A DNA stretch of 64,000 nucleotides, from positions 1 through 64,000 of the forward strand of contig CAYOTO010000018.1 of the NCBI GenBank assembly GCA_964406945.1, written 5' to 3'. The stretch's first letter is position 1. Every line of letters begins with the position of its first letter. Source of the DNA: UBA2266 sp964406945. GTDB taxonomy: Bacteria > Planctomycetota > Phycisphaerae > Sedimentisphaerales > Anaerobacaceae. The notes beneath the pieces were generated by a model. That model made no database searches and had not been told where the DNA came from. It saw only the letters and a list, made by a program, of their open reading frames with translations. Shown piece by piece: positions 1 through 9,942 of this stretch. The translations under genes were made by a program, and so were the position numbers.

Positions 1-2116
1 GAACATAGGCGGCCGCAGACTGCGTGCCCTTGAAGACACCCATCGGATCGGCCGGGGTTGCATCGTCCACTGCGTCCCGATCGGTTCCGAAGTAAACCTG
101 GTGTTGAGTTGCGCCCTCTCCGGGTGTCCAGGTCAGTTGATTTACGCTTTCGACGCTGACCACACTCTGGTTAACCGGAATCTCGTTCCATGCCCGTTTA
201 ACATCGCCACGCATAACCACTTTTAGTTCTGCGCTTGTCAATGCATAGTCGTAAACACGGCAGTCATCGATAGTACCGGCGAACTTGTGCTGATTATCCC
301 GGCGCATACCCATCATCAGATAATCGGTGATGTTAATAGTAAGACCGCCTTCGGATCCCATCGATTCGCCGTTGTGGAACCACTCCACCGTATCTCCGGA
401 CAGCGTTCCTGCAAGGTGATGCCATTCGGTGTCCAGCGACGGAGTTATTGGCTTTTCCCAGCCGTAGCGGTGAATACCGTAACCGTTGCCCTGGTTGCCT
501 AAACGCTCCAGATCGAAGAATAGATTGCCACCGCCCGAAGCATTGCAGAAGCCGAATATAGTGGTCCAGCCGGGTATGCCCGTGTTGTCGGCCTTCGCCC
601 ATGCCGTTATTGTCCGGGGCGCGGTCGGACCAAAGCCTATAGGACCGATCTCAACGGCATCATCACTGCCGTCAAAGTGCAAGCCGCCGCCGTCGACGGC
701 GTTCAGTACCCACTGTGGATCGCCGGTGGTTGCGGCGTGGTTGCCGTAGCCGGAGCTGTCTATCAAAGAAGTGCCTTCACCTTCGTCCAGGGCGTACCAG
801 GCCTTTAGATTAGGATCGCTGATCGGGATTGTTTCTATCGTCTTAAAAGACCATATCTGACCTTCATTGGTCTTGGTAAGATCCATCTGTGAGAGAGTAT
901 CAACTCTCCAGTAGTAAGTCGTACCAGGCTCGAGCGTTGTTGTGAAAGATGTAGTAGCCCCCTCGGAGACTGCATCGGCCTGCGTGGCGTTTTCGACCGC
1001 CGCTTTGTCGGTGTCGATGTATATCCACTGATAAAGCATCTGCAGACCCGGACTCCACGACAAAGTATTGTCTATGACCGGGTCGGCCCCGTCAGCCGGA
1101 ACCGGATCGTAAGCGTTCATTTCCGGAACCGTAAAGCTCCAGACGTCGCCGGTCCAGGGGCTGTCCGGATGGAGATCATTCACTTCGTCTATGCGCCAAT
1201 AATATGTATTTCCGGGCGCAAGGCTGGGTATAAACTTCGAGGTTCCCGGCTGCAGGCCCTTGTCGGTGTCCCCGGTTCCCGCCGCCACATCCGCCTGACT
1301 GGTGCCAAAGTACACATGGTGCTGGCCGGCGAACAGCCCGGCGTTCCATTGAATGGGTGTCGCGGTAGTTTGAACTATCGCACCGTCGGCCGGACTTACG
1401 ATTTCGGCCTTTACAGGCACATATTCGGCGACTCTTTGCACGTCGGCGGGGTCGGGCGTGCCGGGGGTGTCGTAAATTCGGACAAATCCCCTATAGCGGT
1501 CGCCGGTGACATAGTGCTTGACCCACGCGGCCGCATTGCCGGCGTTGTCCGTTGCAAGGATAGTCATGTTCGTCGTAATCCCCGCTGCCGCCGGTCGCTG
1601 CGATCCCCAGGTTTGCGTCAGACCCCAGGTACTTCCTTTGGATGTAATTGTAACGGTATTGCCCGAATCACGTGGAGCACTTGAGGTGTTAAACCCAAGG
1701 ACCGCCGGCGCGCCTGCATCGCCCCATGTGTCGGAGGTGCCGTCGACATGTCCGTTATAGTAAAAAGGTATGTCGGCATACCAGACCACTTTACCGCCTG
1801 CATCCAAATACTTGCGAAGGGTACAAGACGACGACTGGGATTCAACCACAGTATCCGGCGCGCTGTCGCGGCACATTACCACAACGCTTAGCGCCCCGTC
1901 GGCAATACGTGCATCCATCCATGTTTTCAGTTCATCGGCATTGAGCACCTGGTAGCCCGCCGCTTGCAAGGCGTCGCGCATTGCCGCACCATCGCCGCCC
2001 CAGGCGGTTGGATATCGGCTGTCCCAATAAACAACCCGGTCCCAATCAATCTGGGCATGCACAGCAGGCCCGATCGCTGCAACCAAACAGGTGATAAAAA
2101 CCAACCTTCTAAACAT
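1..2116 (-). CDS. Secreted LamG-domain protein with GATase-like N-domain (3' end outside window)
   Basis: Partial gene: at least 705 residues read before the window edge cuts the C-terminus. It starts at an ATG preceded by a strong TAAGGAGG site 7 bases upstream. The N-terminus (MFRRLVFITCLVAAIGPAVHAQ) is a signal peptide. Residues about 20-230 resemble a ThuA/glutamine-amidotransferase-like fold (WDSRYPTAWGGDG, GGKVVWYADIPFYYNG). Then come at least two fibronectin-III-like repeats, each ending in YYWRVD or YYWRID followed by WSFTV or WSFKT. A LamG (concanavalin-type) domain follows, from about WYALDEGEG to DDCRVYDYALTSAEL, and then another repeat that runs off the edge. The same repeats occur in the next gene. 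Such proteins in Planctomycetota are surface or secreted glycan-binding proteins; the substrate cannot be told. Sure of secretion and LamG, less sure of the N-domain. Confidence 0.8.
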   Translation of the reverse strand, partial: MFRRLVFITCLVAAIGPAVHAQIDWDRVVYWDSRYPTAWGGDGAAMRDALQAAGYQVLNADELKTWMDARIADGALSVVVMCRDSAPDTVVESQSSSCTLRKYLDAGGKVVWYADIPFYYNGHVDGTSDTWGDAGAPAVLGFNTSSAPRDSGNTVTITSKGSTWGLTQTWGSQRPAAAGITTNMTILATDNAGNAAAWVKHYVTGDRYRGFVRIYDTPGTPDPADVQRVAEYVPVKAEIVSPADGAIVQTTATPIQWNAGLFAGQHHVYFGTSQADVAAGTGDTDKGLQPGTSKFIPSLAPGNTYYWRIDEVNDLHPDSPWTGDVWSFTVPEMNAYDPVPADGADPVIDNTLSWSPGLQMLYQWIYIDTDKAAVENATQADAVSEGATTSFTTTLEPGTTYYWRVDTLSQMDLTKTNEGQIWSFKTIETIPISDPNLKAWYALDEGEGTSLIDSSGYGNHAATTGDPQWVLNAVDGGGLHFDGSDDAVEIGPIGFGPTAPRTITAWAKADNTGIPGWTTIFGFCNASGGGNLFFDLERLGNQGNGYGIHRYGWEKPITPSLDTEWHHLAGTLSGDTVEWFHNGESMGSEGGLTINITDYLMMGMRRDNQHKFAGTIDDCRVYDYALTSAELKVVMRGDVKRAWNEIPVNQSVVSVESVNQLTWTPGEGATQHQVYFGTDRDAVDDATPADPMGVFKGTQSAAAYV

Positions 2117-2678
2117 GATCATCCTCCTTATGGTTTGAAAAGAACTGATACTTCTTGATCAAGCTGATTTGACTCAGTCTCCACACATCCGCTGCGATCC
2201 GCCGTTTTTCTCTATTTTTTAAGGCGAGCGCGCTGAACGTCTCACGAACTGTAGTCGATTAAGACTATATGGAAGTGCGTCTGTTATTTCGCCATCAGCA
2301 GCATTGTTATGTGTGCAGAATTCTGCGACCATGACTTGCCACATCCTGACTGCCTGCTGCCCCGCGACCCGTATACAGTGTTATCCACGCCGGATAAGCA
2401 CCGATGTCGCAAAGAAGTCGAATCTGTCATTGATCCGCCCGATTCGAACAAACTCGGCGTCGGTGCCTCTGCGGGCCGCCAATGACACAATCAACTACTC
2501 AACTATATCCAATATGCCGGATACGGGTCAAGAAGAAAACCGGGAAAATTACCTGTGGCCCACTTGACCGAGCCGGTTCGGGAACGCTCAAAAGTCTGCG
2601 AGTTTGTGCCCGTCATCGGTTTTCACGCCGGCTATGGCGGCATATACCGGCCACCATACCCGCATTTGTTCGTGGCTG
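2117..2678. other. Intergenic region, no gene recognised
   Basis: 562 bases between two minus-strand secreted-protein genes. The short open frames here have no ribosome site or recognisable protein pattern. It holds the upstream region of the first gene and the downstream region of the second. One DnaA-box-like 9-mer (TTATCCACG) lies near 2382, but it is single and has no cluster around it. Confidence 0.6.
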
Positions 2679-5525
2679 TTAGGGCCAGAGGTGTTCTTCC
2701 AGCCAGTGATCGGCCAGTATCGCGAAATCCCTGAGATTTATGCCTCGGGAGCCCGCCGGTTCCTGGTTGTAGAGGTTCGTATTCAGTTTGACTGACTGAA
2801 GGAAGTTCGACCCCGGCGTGTAGCCCGCCAGGTCGAGCACCTGCCCGTGCGTCAGAGGATCGCCGAATACTTTCACCTCGTCCAGCAATCCCGCAAGGCC
2901 CTGTCCGAGCGTGACGGCATTGCCGAAGTTCCGCGTCCAACAGGTGTTTTCCGCTTCGAGCGCACCGTCGACGTATAAGTAATGCCGTCCGCCGGAAACC
3001 ACCCCGGTTACACTGTGCCACCGGCCGTCTTTGATATCGGTGATACCCGTCAGGCAATCCAGGCCGGCCTGGCCCGATCCCCTTATCGTCATGTTCCACA
3101 GATACCCTCCTTTGCTGATGATGCTCATCTGTCCCTGATCGGCGGCTTCAATACGCACCCAGGCCGAGAGTGCGAAATCGCTCGTACTGCCCGGAAAATC
3201 AGCCCAGCCTTCGTAAGGAGGAGTGGGATCTTCGCCGCCGCAGTTGACAGCAGTTTCTCCATAAAGCTCTACTGCGCTGCCAGCGGCCTTGCTGCCCGCG
3301 GCCGGGAAACTCACAATCGCAGCGCCGCCGTTGACGGCGCCGTTTGCGGCCGGACCGGCCGTGCCGCTGTTAACCGCTGTCGAGCCGGCTATCGAATCGA
3401 GACTGTACCATGCAACCGGTGTTTGAGAAACCAGTTCGGCGGTTACATAGTATTCACCCGCCAGCCAGTCCTGCGCCATACCATATAAATCCTCATGGTC
3501 GATGACGCAATCACCATTGAAATCTCCGATCCCGGTGAAGTCGTCGCGGCACGTCGGAGGATATAACAGGATATCGTCCAGATAGAGAGTCCCGGAGCCA
3601 CCGGGAATCGTACTATTGTCCGGATTGCCGACCCCGATCGCCAGTTCGGCGACATGTGTAAGGTCAACTCCGAAATCGGCCAGCGGAACTATCCATTCGC
3701 GCCATGTTTCCTCTGTTATATCATCCGGTTCTTCACCCGCTTTCTCACCATAGAAGATGTATCCGAAATTGCCGCTCGCATCAGTCAGCTTAAAGTACAT
3801 CGGTTCCTGTGCGTTCGTGGACAGACCGCGAATCCAGAGAACCATAGCCTTGGGCGACCACTTCGTCCAGTCGGCTGCAGGATCGAATCTCCGTTGAATT
3901 TCCGAATAATAGGCATTGTTCTCGTTGCCGAAACTGTCCACCGTAGTGCCGTCGTTCACATAGTACAAGGGCATGGACTGACCGGTCCCATGTACGATTT
4001 CAGTCTCGATGACCGGCGGCGGCCAGTTACCGACTATCGAGCCGGTTCCGTTACCAGGGCTTCCGGGTGCAGGATTGGACCAGCCGAAACCGTCTTGCCA
4101 GGCGTACCATATCCGCTGGCCCGGTTCGCCCGGGGTATTGGCGTCACCGTATGACTCCATATCCTCCACTACCAGATATTCAGCGACGGTAAAGGACCAG
4201 ATATTGCCCTTTATTATGGACGTCTCATCGGCAAGATTCACCTCATCCACTCGCCAGTAATAGGTCTGTCCGAGTTGAAAATCTATCCGGCCGGCCGTGT
4301 CGAAGTTCGGGTCGGCCGTCCTTGCCCTGCCGGGAGCGGTGTGCGGGTCCGAAGCATTGTTGACGTCGGCAGGACTTGTTCCGATGTAAATGTCGTGCAT
4401 CACGGCCGATATTCCCGGGTCCCAGGACAGGACCGGCTCCGGAGCTACCTGAGCGGCATTGTCCGAAGGCGTGGGATTCGATGCAACACCTGTGTGAACC
4501 GTAAATGCCCAGATATCGCCGCGGGCAGCCCACCCGTTCGTTTCGTTCAATTCGTCGACACGCCAGTAGTATGTTTTACCCAATTCCAGCAGACCGGGCG
4601 AGAAACTCTCATTGCCTCTGGTCAGTTTTAGCTGGTATGCAGCAGGGTCGGCACTGTTTACATCGGCCCAGCTTGCAGAAAAATAGATATCATGGCTCTC
4701 GACGCTGTCATTCGGTTCACCAGGTTCCCATGTAAGTTCGGGGTGCTTCCCGACGCCACTCTGGCCGTGCGAAGGAGAAGGACCGGTTGCCTTGCTGATG
4801 GTCGGCGGAACGTAACCGGTAATGCGAAAGTTATCCAGTCCAATGCCCAGACGTCTTCTGCTGTCGGGAATGTTGGCTCTGCCGTCCCAAGTAAGCGTAA
4901 AGACCTGATTGGGCCAAAGCGGCGCTTCGGACAGATCGACGTCGTGTCTGATATCGCGAAGAGAGCGAAAGTTGCCGTCTATCCAGTGATTCCCGGACCA
5001 CTCCGGATCTTCCACATCAATGAAATAGTCCGGGTCGAATACTACAGTTGTAGTGCCGTCATCGTAAGTTAGCCTGTAGCCGCCTTCGTTGCCGGCTGTG
5101 CGTTGAATCCACGCTTCGATATCATACAGGAGCGTTAGCGAAGAAATAGCTCGGCCGGTATCGTTTATTACCGTACAAGACAATGTCCTGGCATCGCCGA
5201 TGCCGCCGGCATAGGTGCCCAGCGCCCTGTCTGTTGGATCGCCCTGACCGGCTGCGGTTGTGAAACCCATATTGTATCCCTGATTACTGGGCCAGCCGTC
5301 GGCCGGAGTCAGGCTCAGCGCGTAGTCCGTGCCCCCTACGACCACCTGCCAATAGGACTCCGACGCTGGGTTCTGCGGAGCGATTGTTCCGGTCTCGCCC
5401 ATCACATCGAAATCTTCTTCGAATCCGTTAAGAAAGGCATTTAAACTGTAATCTGCAGCCTCTGCGATACCGCAGACTGCCAGCAAAGCGAAAATACACG
5501 TTAGAAACAGGTAGTTGCGGGACAT
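2679..5525 (-). CDS. Secreted multidomain LamG protein with dockerin-like repeats
   Basis: 948 residues from the chosen ATG, which follows GGAGGAGTACCGTC and begins a clear signal peptide (MSRNYLFLTCIFALLAVCGIAEA). An upstream start would add 52 residues that look non-coding. Order: an N-terminal beta-sandwich-like domain; two fibronectin-like repeats ending YYWRVDE...WAFTV/WSFTV; a carbohydrate-binding-like domain (about 500-690, MVLWIRGL...LYLDDILLY); a dockerin-type calcium loop (GDFNGDCVIDHEDLYGMAQDWL); a LamG domain (about 760-900, DGRWHSVTGVV, YLYVDG); and a C-terminal second dockerin-like segment (INLRDFAILADHWL). The last motif is very common at the C-termini of Phycisphaerae exoproteins. 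Probably a cell-surface or secreted polysaccharide-binding protein; no catalytic domain is evident. It shares its repeat type with the neighbouring gene. Confidence 0.8.
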   Translation of the reverse strand: MSRNYLFLTCIFALLAVCGIAEAADYSLNAFLNGFEEDFDVMGETGTIAPQNPASESYWQVVVGGTDYALSLTPADGWPSNQGYNMGFTTAAGQGDPTDRALGTYAGGIGDARTLSCTVINDTGRAISSLTLLYDIEAWIQRTAGNEGGYRLTYDDGTTTVVFDPDYFIDVEDPEWSGNHWIDGNFRSLRDIRHDVDLSEAPLWPNQVFTLTWDGRANIPDSRRRLGIGLDNFRITGYVPPTISKATGPSPSHGQSGVGKHPELTWEPGEPNDSVESHDIYFSASWADVNSADPAAYQLKLTRGNESFSPGLLELGKTYYWRVDELNETNGWAARGDIWAFTVHTGVASNPTPSDNAAQVAPEPVLSWDPGISAVMHDIYIGTSPADVNNASDPHTAPGRARTADPNFDTAGRIDFQLGQTYYWRVDEVNLADETSIIKGNIWSFTVAEYLVVEDMESYGDANTPGEPGQRIWYAWQDGFGWSNPAPGSPGNGTGSIVGNWPPPVIETEIVHGTGQSMPLYYVNDGTTVDSFGNENNAYYSEIQRRFDPAADWTKWSPKAMVLWIRGLSTNAQEPMYFKLTDASGNFGYIFYGEKAGEEPDDITEETWREWIVPLADFGVDLTHVAELAIGVGNPDNSTIPGGSGTLYLDDILLYPPTCRDDFTGIGDFNGDCVIDHEDLYGMAQDWLAGEYYVTAELVSQTPVAWYSLDSIAGSTAVNSGTAGPAANGAVNGGAAIVSFPAAGSKAAGSAVELYGETAVNCGGEDPTPPYEGWADFPGSTSDFALSAWVRIEAADQGQMSIISKGGYLWNMTIRGSGQAGLDCLTGITDIKDGRWHSVTGVVSGGRHYLYVDGALEAENTCWTRNFGNAVTLGQGLAGLLDEVKVFGDPLTHGQVLDLAGYTPGSNFLQSVKLNTNLYNQEPAGSRGINLRDFAILADHWLEEHLWP

Positions 5526-5774
5526 GACGGTACTCCTCCGAATCAGAGCATTGTTTTTCGTTTCAAAAAGCCACAACTGACCATCTATTATGGCTGATTG
5601 AGCGGCTAATGGCAAGAAAATGCTCGATTGGCCCGGATTTTTTGCAAATGCGCAGCCCCAATCCTGCAAAAAAAAACGCAATTTCGGCTGTCTGACCGGC
5701 TTGCGAGTCGCGGATTATCGCTTTCTGCGGGATACAAGCGTTGTTTACGGAATGGCGAGTGGTTTACTGCCGCT

Positions 5775-6290
5775 TCAAGAGCCAGACAAAACGGCCTCGC
5801 GACTGAGCCGGCGACCGTCGGGAGTTAAAAACGTGACCTCCAATACATACGTGCGATTTCCGCGGCCGGGCACATTCAAAGTGACTTCATAGGCCCGTAA
5901 AAAATCGCGCCAGTATTCGTTGTTTGCATCCGGTTCCGTCAGATCGATATCCGGCGAGAGGTGTATGCGCTTTCCTTTCGGCTGGGCGGATCGCTGCAGA
6001 TGCTCGTAAATTTCGAACCTCAACACACCGGGCGATTTCACCTGAGAACCGTACGCGTCGGAAAGCGTCAGAAAGACTTTGATTTCAGTCTGAGAGTCGG
6101 GGTCTTCGGCCCTGTCGATTTTGGTCAGGGGCAGAAAATCGACATTCACCGGAGCGAAGCCCGCGTACGGCGCCAAAACGCTGTCGGCCGTCGCGGGAGC
6201 TGTGGGGGGCTCCACCGGCCTGGGCTCGCATCCAACCAGAAACGCCAAAACTACTATCCCTGCAAACTTAGCCGGTCCCGCATACTGCAT
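5775..6290 (-). CDS. Putative lipoprotein of unknown function
   Basis: 171 residues. The N-terminus is a lipoprotein signal with lipobox (FAGIVVLAFLVGC, then EPRPVEPP). A proline-rich spacer follows, then a compact domain with KIDRAEDPDSQTEIKVFLTL and LRFEIYEHL, suggesting a beta-rich periplasmic domain. The start ATG shares its A with the TAA stop of ribBA (TAATG), so the two genes are translationally coupled. The function is not recognised. Being last in a pgsA-ribBA operon says little about its role; it is probably anchored in a membrane by lipidation through Lgt, encoded elsewhere in this window. Confidence 0.65.
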   Translation of the reverse strand: MQYAGPAKFAGIVVLAFLVGCEPRPVEPPTAPATADSVLAPYAGFAPVNVDFLPLTKIDRAEDPDSQTEIKVFLTLSDAYGSQVKSPGVLRFEIYEHLQRSAQPKGKRIHLSPDIDLTEPDANNEYWRDFLRAYEVTLNVPGRGNRTYVLEVTFLTPDGRRLSREAVLSGS

Positions 6291-7531
6291 TACAAATCCT
6301 CGTCCAGCATGTGTCCAAGACGGCTCTTCTTCGTTCGCAGATAGTTTACGTTGTGCTTCGAAGGCAGAGCCTTCAGTGGTATCTGCTCGACGACCTCAAT
6401 CCCGTATACTTCCAGCCGACTGACTTTCTTCGGATTGTTTGTCAGTATTCTGACTTTACGAAGACCCAGATCGCGGCAAATCTGTGCCCCGATCCCGTAA
6501 TCCCGCTTGTCAGCCATGAAGCCCAGCTTCAGGTTTGCGTCAACCGTGTCGAGACCTTCCTCTTGCAGTTTGTAAGCTCTGAGTTTATTTGAAAGCCCGA
6601 TGCCGCGGCCTTCCTGCCTAAGATAAATCAAAGCTCCTCTGCCCTCCTCCTCAATCATCTCCATTGCCGTAATCAGTTGGTAGCCGCATTCACATCGCTG
6701 CGAATGAAACAGGTCGCCCGTCATACATTCCGAATGAACCCGCACCAGCACCGGTTCATCCTGTTCGACGGGCAGCCCGTCCTTGCCCAAATCGCCCACG
6801 CCGCCCTTGCAGAGCGCCAGGTGGGGCTCCGGCGTCGTGATACTCTCATAGCCGATCAGCTTGAACTCTCCGTAGTCCGTGGGCAGGTTGACAGACTCCA
6901 CTCGCTTTATCTGGCTCTCACGCGTCAGACGATACTCTATCAACTTGGCAATTGACGTTATTTTCAGGTCGTGCTTCTCGCAGAATTTCAACAACTCCGG
7001 CACCCTTGCCATCGTGCCGTCTTCGTTCATAATCTCGCAGATAACGCCGGCCGGCTTCAGTCCCGCAAGATTAGCCAGATCCACGGCCCCTTCGGTTTGA
7101 CCGGCCCGTACCAGAACGCCCCCTGCACTCGCCCTGAGCGGGAAAACGTGGCCGGGTCGCGCCAGATCGTTTGCTTTGGCTTCGTCGGCGATGGCTACTT
7201 GTATGGTATGGGCCCTGTCAGCCGCACTGATGCCCGTCGTAACCCCGTCGGCGGCATCCACGCTTACCGTGAAAGCCGTGCCGAGCCTGGCGGTGTTGTC
7301 GATGGTCTGCGGGTAAAGTCCCAGACGGTCGCAGGTTTCGCCGGTAAGCGGCAGACAGATCAAGCCCCGCCCGTATTTGGCCATAAAATTGATAATTTCC
7401 GGCGTTGCCTTTTCGGCCGCACAGACCAGATCCCCCTCGTTTTCACGGTCCTCCGCATCGACAAGAACCACCATTTTGCCTTTTCTGAGGTCCTCAAGAA
7501 CCTCGGGTATGTCACTAAACTCAACTGCCAT
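6290..7531 (-). CDS. ribBA: Bifunctional DHBP synthase / GTP cyclohydrolase II (RibBA)
   Basis: 413 residues, the usual length for the fusion. Residues 1-200 form 3,4-dihydroxy-2-butanone-4-phosphate synthase (DAEDRENEGDLV near residue 25, RAGQTEGAVDLANLAGL). This half makes the four-carbon riboflavin precursor from ribulose 5-phosphate. Residues about 205-413 form GTP cyclohydrolase II with the zinc site (RVHSECMTGDLFHSQRCECG), the QEGRGIGL loop and the LTNNPKK motif; this half opens GTP in the first step of riboflavin synthesis. Both halves look intact. It lies 68 bases downstream of pgsA and overlaps the following lipoprotein gene. Confidence 0.97.
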   Translation of the reverse strand: MAVEFSDIPEVLEDLRKGKMVVLVDAEDRENEGDLVCAAEKATPEIINFMAKYGRGLICLPLTGETCDRLGLYPQTIDNTARLGTAFTVSVDAADGVTTGISAADRAHTIQVAIADEAKANDLARPGHVFPLRASAGGVLVRAGQTEGAVDLANLAGLKPAGVICEIMNEDGTMARVPELLKFCEKHDLKITSIAKLIEYRLTRESQIKRVESVNLPTDYGEFKLIGYESITTPEPHLALCKGGVGDLGKDGLPVEQDEPVLVRVHSECMTGDLFHSQRCECGYQLITAMEMIEEEGRGALIYLRQEGRGIGLSNKLRAYKLQEEGLDTVDANLKLGFMADKRDYGIGAQICRDLGLRKVRILTNNPKKVSRLEVYGIEVVEQIPLKALPSKHNVNYLRTKKSRLGHMLDEDL

Positions 7532-7599
7532 AAATATCTCTCACAAAAGTGTTTATCAGAAAAAGAAAACTCCTCCCGCTCGCCGTTAAGTACGCCCTT

Positions 7600-8229
7600 T
7601 CAATCGTTTTTGTTTGCCATCTCCGCTTCGTGCTGTTCTATGTAGAGCGCGCCCTGCCGGGTGTAGACCAGCGTAGCCATAATCGCCGCTGCCGCCGCCG
7701 ACCACCACAACACCCGCAGTACCCATATCCAGCCTTCGAATACCTGCGAAACCTCCGGTGCAATCAATATGCCGGTAACCATCGATAACTGCAGCGCTGT
7801 CGACAGTTTGCCCGCGAATTCCGGCGAAATCCGCGCCTGAGAGGTAGTAAAGTAAACAATAAGGAAACCCAGCGTTAAGAAAACATCTTTGCCGACTATA
7901 AAAACCACCACGGTCGGAGGCAGCAGAAAACCCTCCACGTGGGCCCTCTCGCTGGTCAACAGCAGGCATGCACTCGTAATCAGCAGCTTGTCAGCAAGCG
8001 GATCGAGAAACTTTCCAAGCTTGGTTATCTGCTTCTTAACTCTGGCCAGATATCCGTCAAGAGCATCGCTCAGGCCCATCAGAACAAACACAACAATCGC
8101 TGCATATCGACAATACAGGCGAAAAGCGGCAGAATGAGCCGAGTCGTTGATCTGCAGCATTAAGCTTACGAACGGAATAATAAGCAGTATGCGTGCTATC
8201 GATATTCGATTTGGCCAGCTCATTTTCAT
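7600..8229 (-). CDS. pgsA: CDP-alcohol phosphatidyltransferase, probably PgsA
   Basis: 209 residues from the chosen start MKMSWPNRISIARI. The family signature D-x2-DG-x2-AR-x8-G-x3-D-x3-D is complete (SDALDGYLARVKK...GKFLDPLADK). There are about five membrane segments. Phosphatidylglycerophosphate synthase (CDP-diacylglycerol plus glycerol 3-phosphate) is the likeliest activity given the WPNxxSxxR N-terminus typical of PgsA; another CDP-alcohol transferase cannot be excluded. The start is not marked by a strong ribosome site; a longer frame upstream exists but does not look like PgsA. First gene of the pgsA-ribBA-lipoprotein group. Confidence 0.88.
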   Translation of the reverse strand: MKMSWPNRISIARILLIIPFVSLMLQINDSAHSAAFRLYCRYAAIVVFVLMGLSDALDGYLARVKKQITKLGKFLDPLADKLLITSACLLLTSERAHVEGFLLPPTVVVFIVGKDVFLTLGFLIVYFTTSQARISPEFAGKLSTALQLSMVTGILIAPEVSQVFEGWIWVLRVLWWSAAAAAIMATLVYTRQGALYIEQHEAEMANKND

Positions 8230-8521
8230 GATAATCACACACGAACCAGTCGATCGCTGCCGTTTCAGTGTCCGCGCCTTCCAATATAGGACGCGGCCGG
8301 CCCGCGAAATGACACACAATTCACAAACAAACCGGTTATATTATTGACAACGGGCCGCTTTGGCAAGAAATACATTGCCCCAAACACCGGCCGTTGCTCG
8401 GGCCATGTGGCCGGGTTCGAGTCTTGAATGGCAAGATTTGCCCGTATCGGTTTGCTCCGCTATCGGCCCGGGTTGGTCGCCGAGGTGGCCGAATCGTTAC
8501 TTTCGTGAAGCCGTCGCCTCC

Positions 8522-8833
8522 TCAGCAACAACTATCCTTTTTGCAGTCATCCCCACAGCAGCGATCACACGACAAATCTCCGTCTCCAAACATCTGGTTC
8601 AGAACCGCCGCGGCACAACCGACCCCCGAATCCACCCGTATGGCGTCCACAGGGCAGTTCGTGCTGCAAGCCCCGCACTCTATGCACAAATCTCTATCAA
8701 CGATACGTGCCTTTTTGTCAGCCACGGAGAAGACCCTGTGCGGACATACAATTGAACACATGCCGCACCCGATGCACTTGTCAACATCCAGTTCCACAGT
8801 CGAAACATTCTTGATGTACCGCTGACCGCGCAT
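8522..8833 (-). CDS. hgcB: Mercury methylation ferredoxin HgcB
   Basis: 103 residues from the ATG that has GGAG 8 bases upstream; an upstream TTG would add 7 residues. Two 4Fe-4S motifs are present: CIGCGMCSIVCP (Cys20, 23, 26, 30) and CIECGACSTNCP (Cys50, 53, 56, 60). A further conserved cysteine follows at position 73 in GVGCA, matching the essential Cys73 of characterised HgcB. The tail is Cys-rich and ends in a Cys-Cys pair (KKDSCC). This set separates HgcB from ordinary ferredoxins. Known role: it passes low-potential electrons to the corrinoid of HgcA and may bind Hg(II) through the extra cysteines. It begins 13 bases after hgcA and is the last gene of the operon. Confidence 0.95.
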   Translation of the reverse strand: MRGQRYIKNVSTVELDVDKCIGCGMCSIVCPHRVFSVADKKARIVDRDLCIECGACSTNCPVDAIRVDSGVGCAAAVLNQMFGDGDLSCDRCCGDDCKKDSCC

Positions 8834-8846
8834 AGCCTGATCTCCG

Positions 8847-9887
8847 TCAAACAAATCTGGCCACGACCCACAACCCCAGGCCGATGACGCCCAGAACCGC
8901 TTGAATCCACAACGCCCAGCTCATTTCTTTCCTGACTCCAGACAAAGACGTGTACGTGGACGAGCCTGTGAAGTTCATGGTGAGAAACGACCCCACCGCC
9001 GCTGAAATTGCGACCCAGCCGGCCGACTCAACGGCTCCGCCCGTGGTCCCCATCAGCATCAGTACAAGCCCGACAGCCGTCCCGGCTTCGAGGCCTTTCA
9101 GCGAGAAACTGCGACCCGGCAGCCATGGAAGCAGCATCGGCGCCAGAACGGTCCCGCCCAGGTATAGCGTAAGCAGATTCACTGCTGCGCGAAACCCGTC
9201 GGTCAAGATCAATCCCGGATCGTAGCCGCTGCGGCTGATCCCAGAAGCCGCCAGGAACGCCGCCAAAGCTGCAAATAACCATTTCAAACCCGCCATGAAT
9301 TCCACAGGCGTAAGGATCAGCCGGTCATACAGCGTAAACTTCACCTGCCGCATCTGTTCGCTGGCTTCACATCCCGCATCGAGAAATTCCTTCAGGTCCG
9401 CTGCCCGGACCGGCCCGTAAATTACCCTGAACCCGCTCTCCTTAAGAACCGCATGGGCCGCCACCCCCGGAGCGCCCAGTTGCGGCAGTATCAGTGTCCG
9501 GTGATTGACAACCTTGTCCACTTCCAGAGTTTTAATGCGGCTCACAATCTCTTCGGTGCCGAATGTTCCCTTGCCCGCGGCACACCAGACGTTGATCCCC
9601 TTCGTATCGATAACCATCAGCCACGCATCGAGACCGGAAAGCTCTTTCCGCAGAGCGTCGAAGCTCAGCTTGTAGTTTGCCGTGACCAGTACCGGCGAGT
9701 CCGAGTTCGGCTCACCCACCGCATACAGACTCGGCTCCACGCGGAAATTCATACGATTGGTGCCCAGACGCGCCAGAGCGGCGCCGATCCGGTCCCGCCA
9801 GTCCAGTTGCGTCGGGACGCCGCACACCTGCCGACCATTCGATTCGAACGGAAATGCCCCCACAATTTGCCAGGACGTGTGGTCCAT
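8847..9887 (-). CDS. hgcA: Mercury methylation corrinoid protein HgcA
   Basis: 346 residues, normal HgcA length. The soluble corrinoid domain covers residues about 40-185 and carries the diagnostic cap-helix motif N-V-W-C-A-A-G-K (99-106) followed by GTFGTEE. Cys102 is the expected lower-axial cobalt ligand. Residues about 197-346 form the C-terminal membrane domain with about five helices, which distinguishes HgcA from the related carbon monoxide dehydrogenase/acetyl-CoA synthase corrinoid subunits. Known role: transfers a methyl group from the corrinoid to Hg(II), making methylmercury at the cytoplasmic membrane. It is third in a four-gene operon (Cys-rich protein, CcdA-like protein, hgcA, hgcB), 55 bases after the CcdA-like gene. 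All key residues are present, so activity is expected if corrinoid is available. Confidence 0.97.
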   Translation of the reverse strand: MDHTSWQIVGAFPFESNGRQVCGVPTQLDWRDRIGAALARLGTNRMNFRVEPSLYAVGEPNSDSPVLVTANYKLSFDALRKELSGLDAWLMVIDTKGINVWCAAGKGTFGTEEIVSRIKTLEVDKVVNHRTLILPQLGAPGVAAHAVLKESGFRVIYGPVRAADLKEFLDAGCEASEQMRQVKFTLYDRLILTPVEFMAGLKWLFAALAAFLAASGISRSGYDPGLILTDGFRAAVNLLTLYLGGTVLAPMLLPWLPGRSFSLKGLEAGTAVGLVLMLMGTTGGAVESAGWVAISAAVGSFLTMNFTGSSTYTSLSGVRKEMSWALWIQAVLGVIGLGLWVVARFV

Positions 9888-9942
9888 TGTGAAAAACGTG
9901 TAGTCAGAAGCTTGCGAAAGACGCTGTTCAGCGTGCCGTTAT

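Noticed and set aside
8847..9887. Acetyl-CoA synthase/CO dehydrogenase corrinoid subunit instead of HgcA
   Set aside because: The NVWCAAGK motif, the C-terminal membrane domain and the adjacent HgcB with Cys73 and terminal Cys-Cys fit HgcA only.
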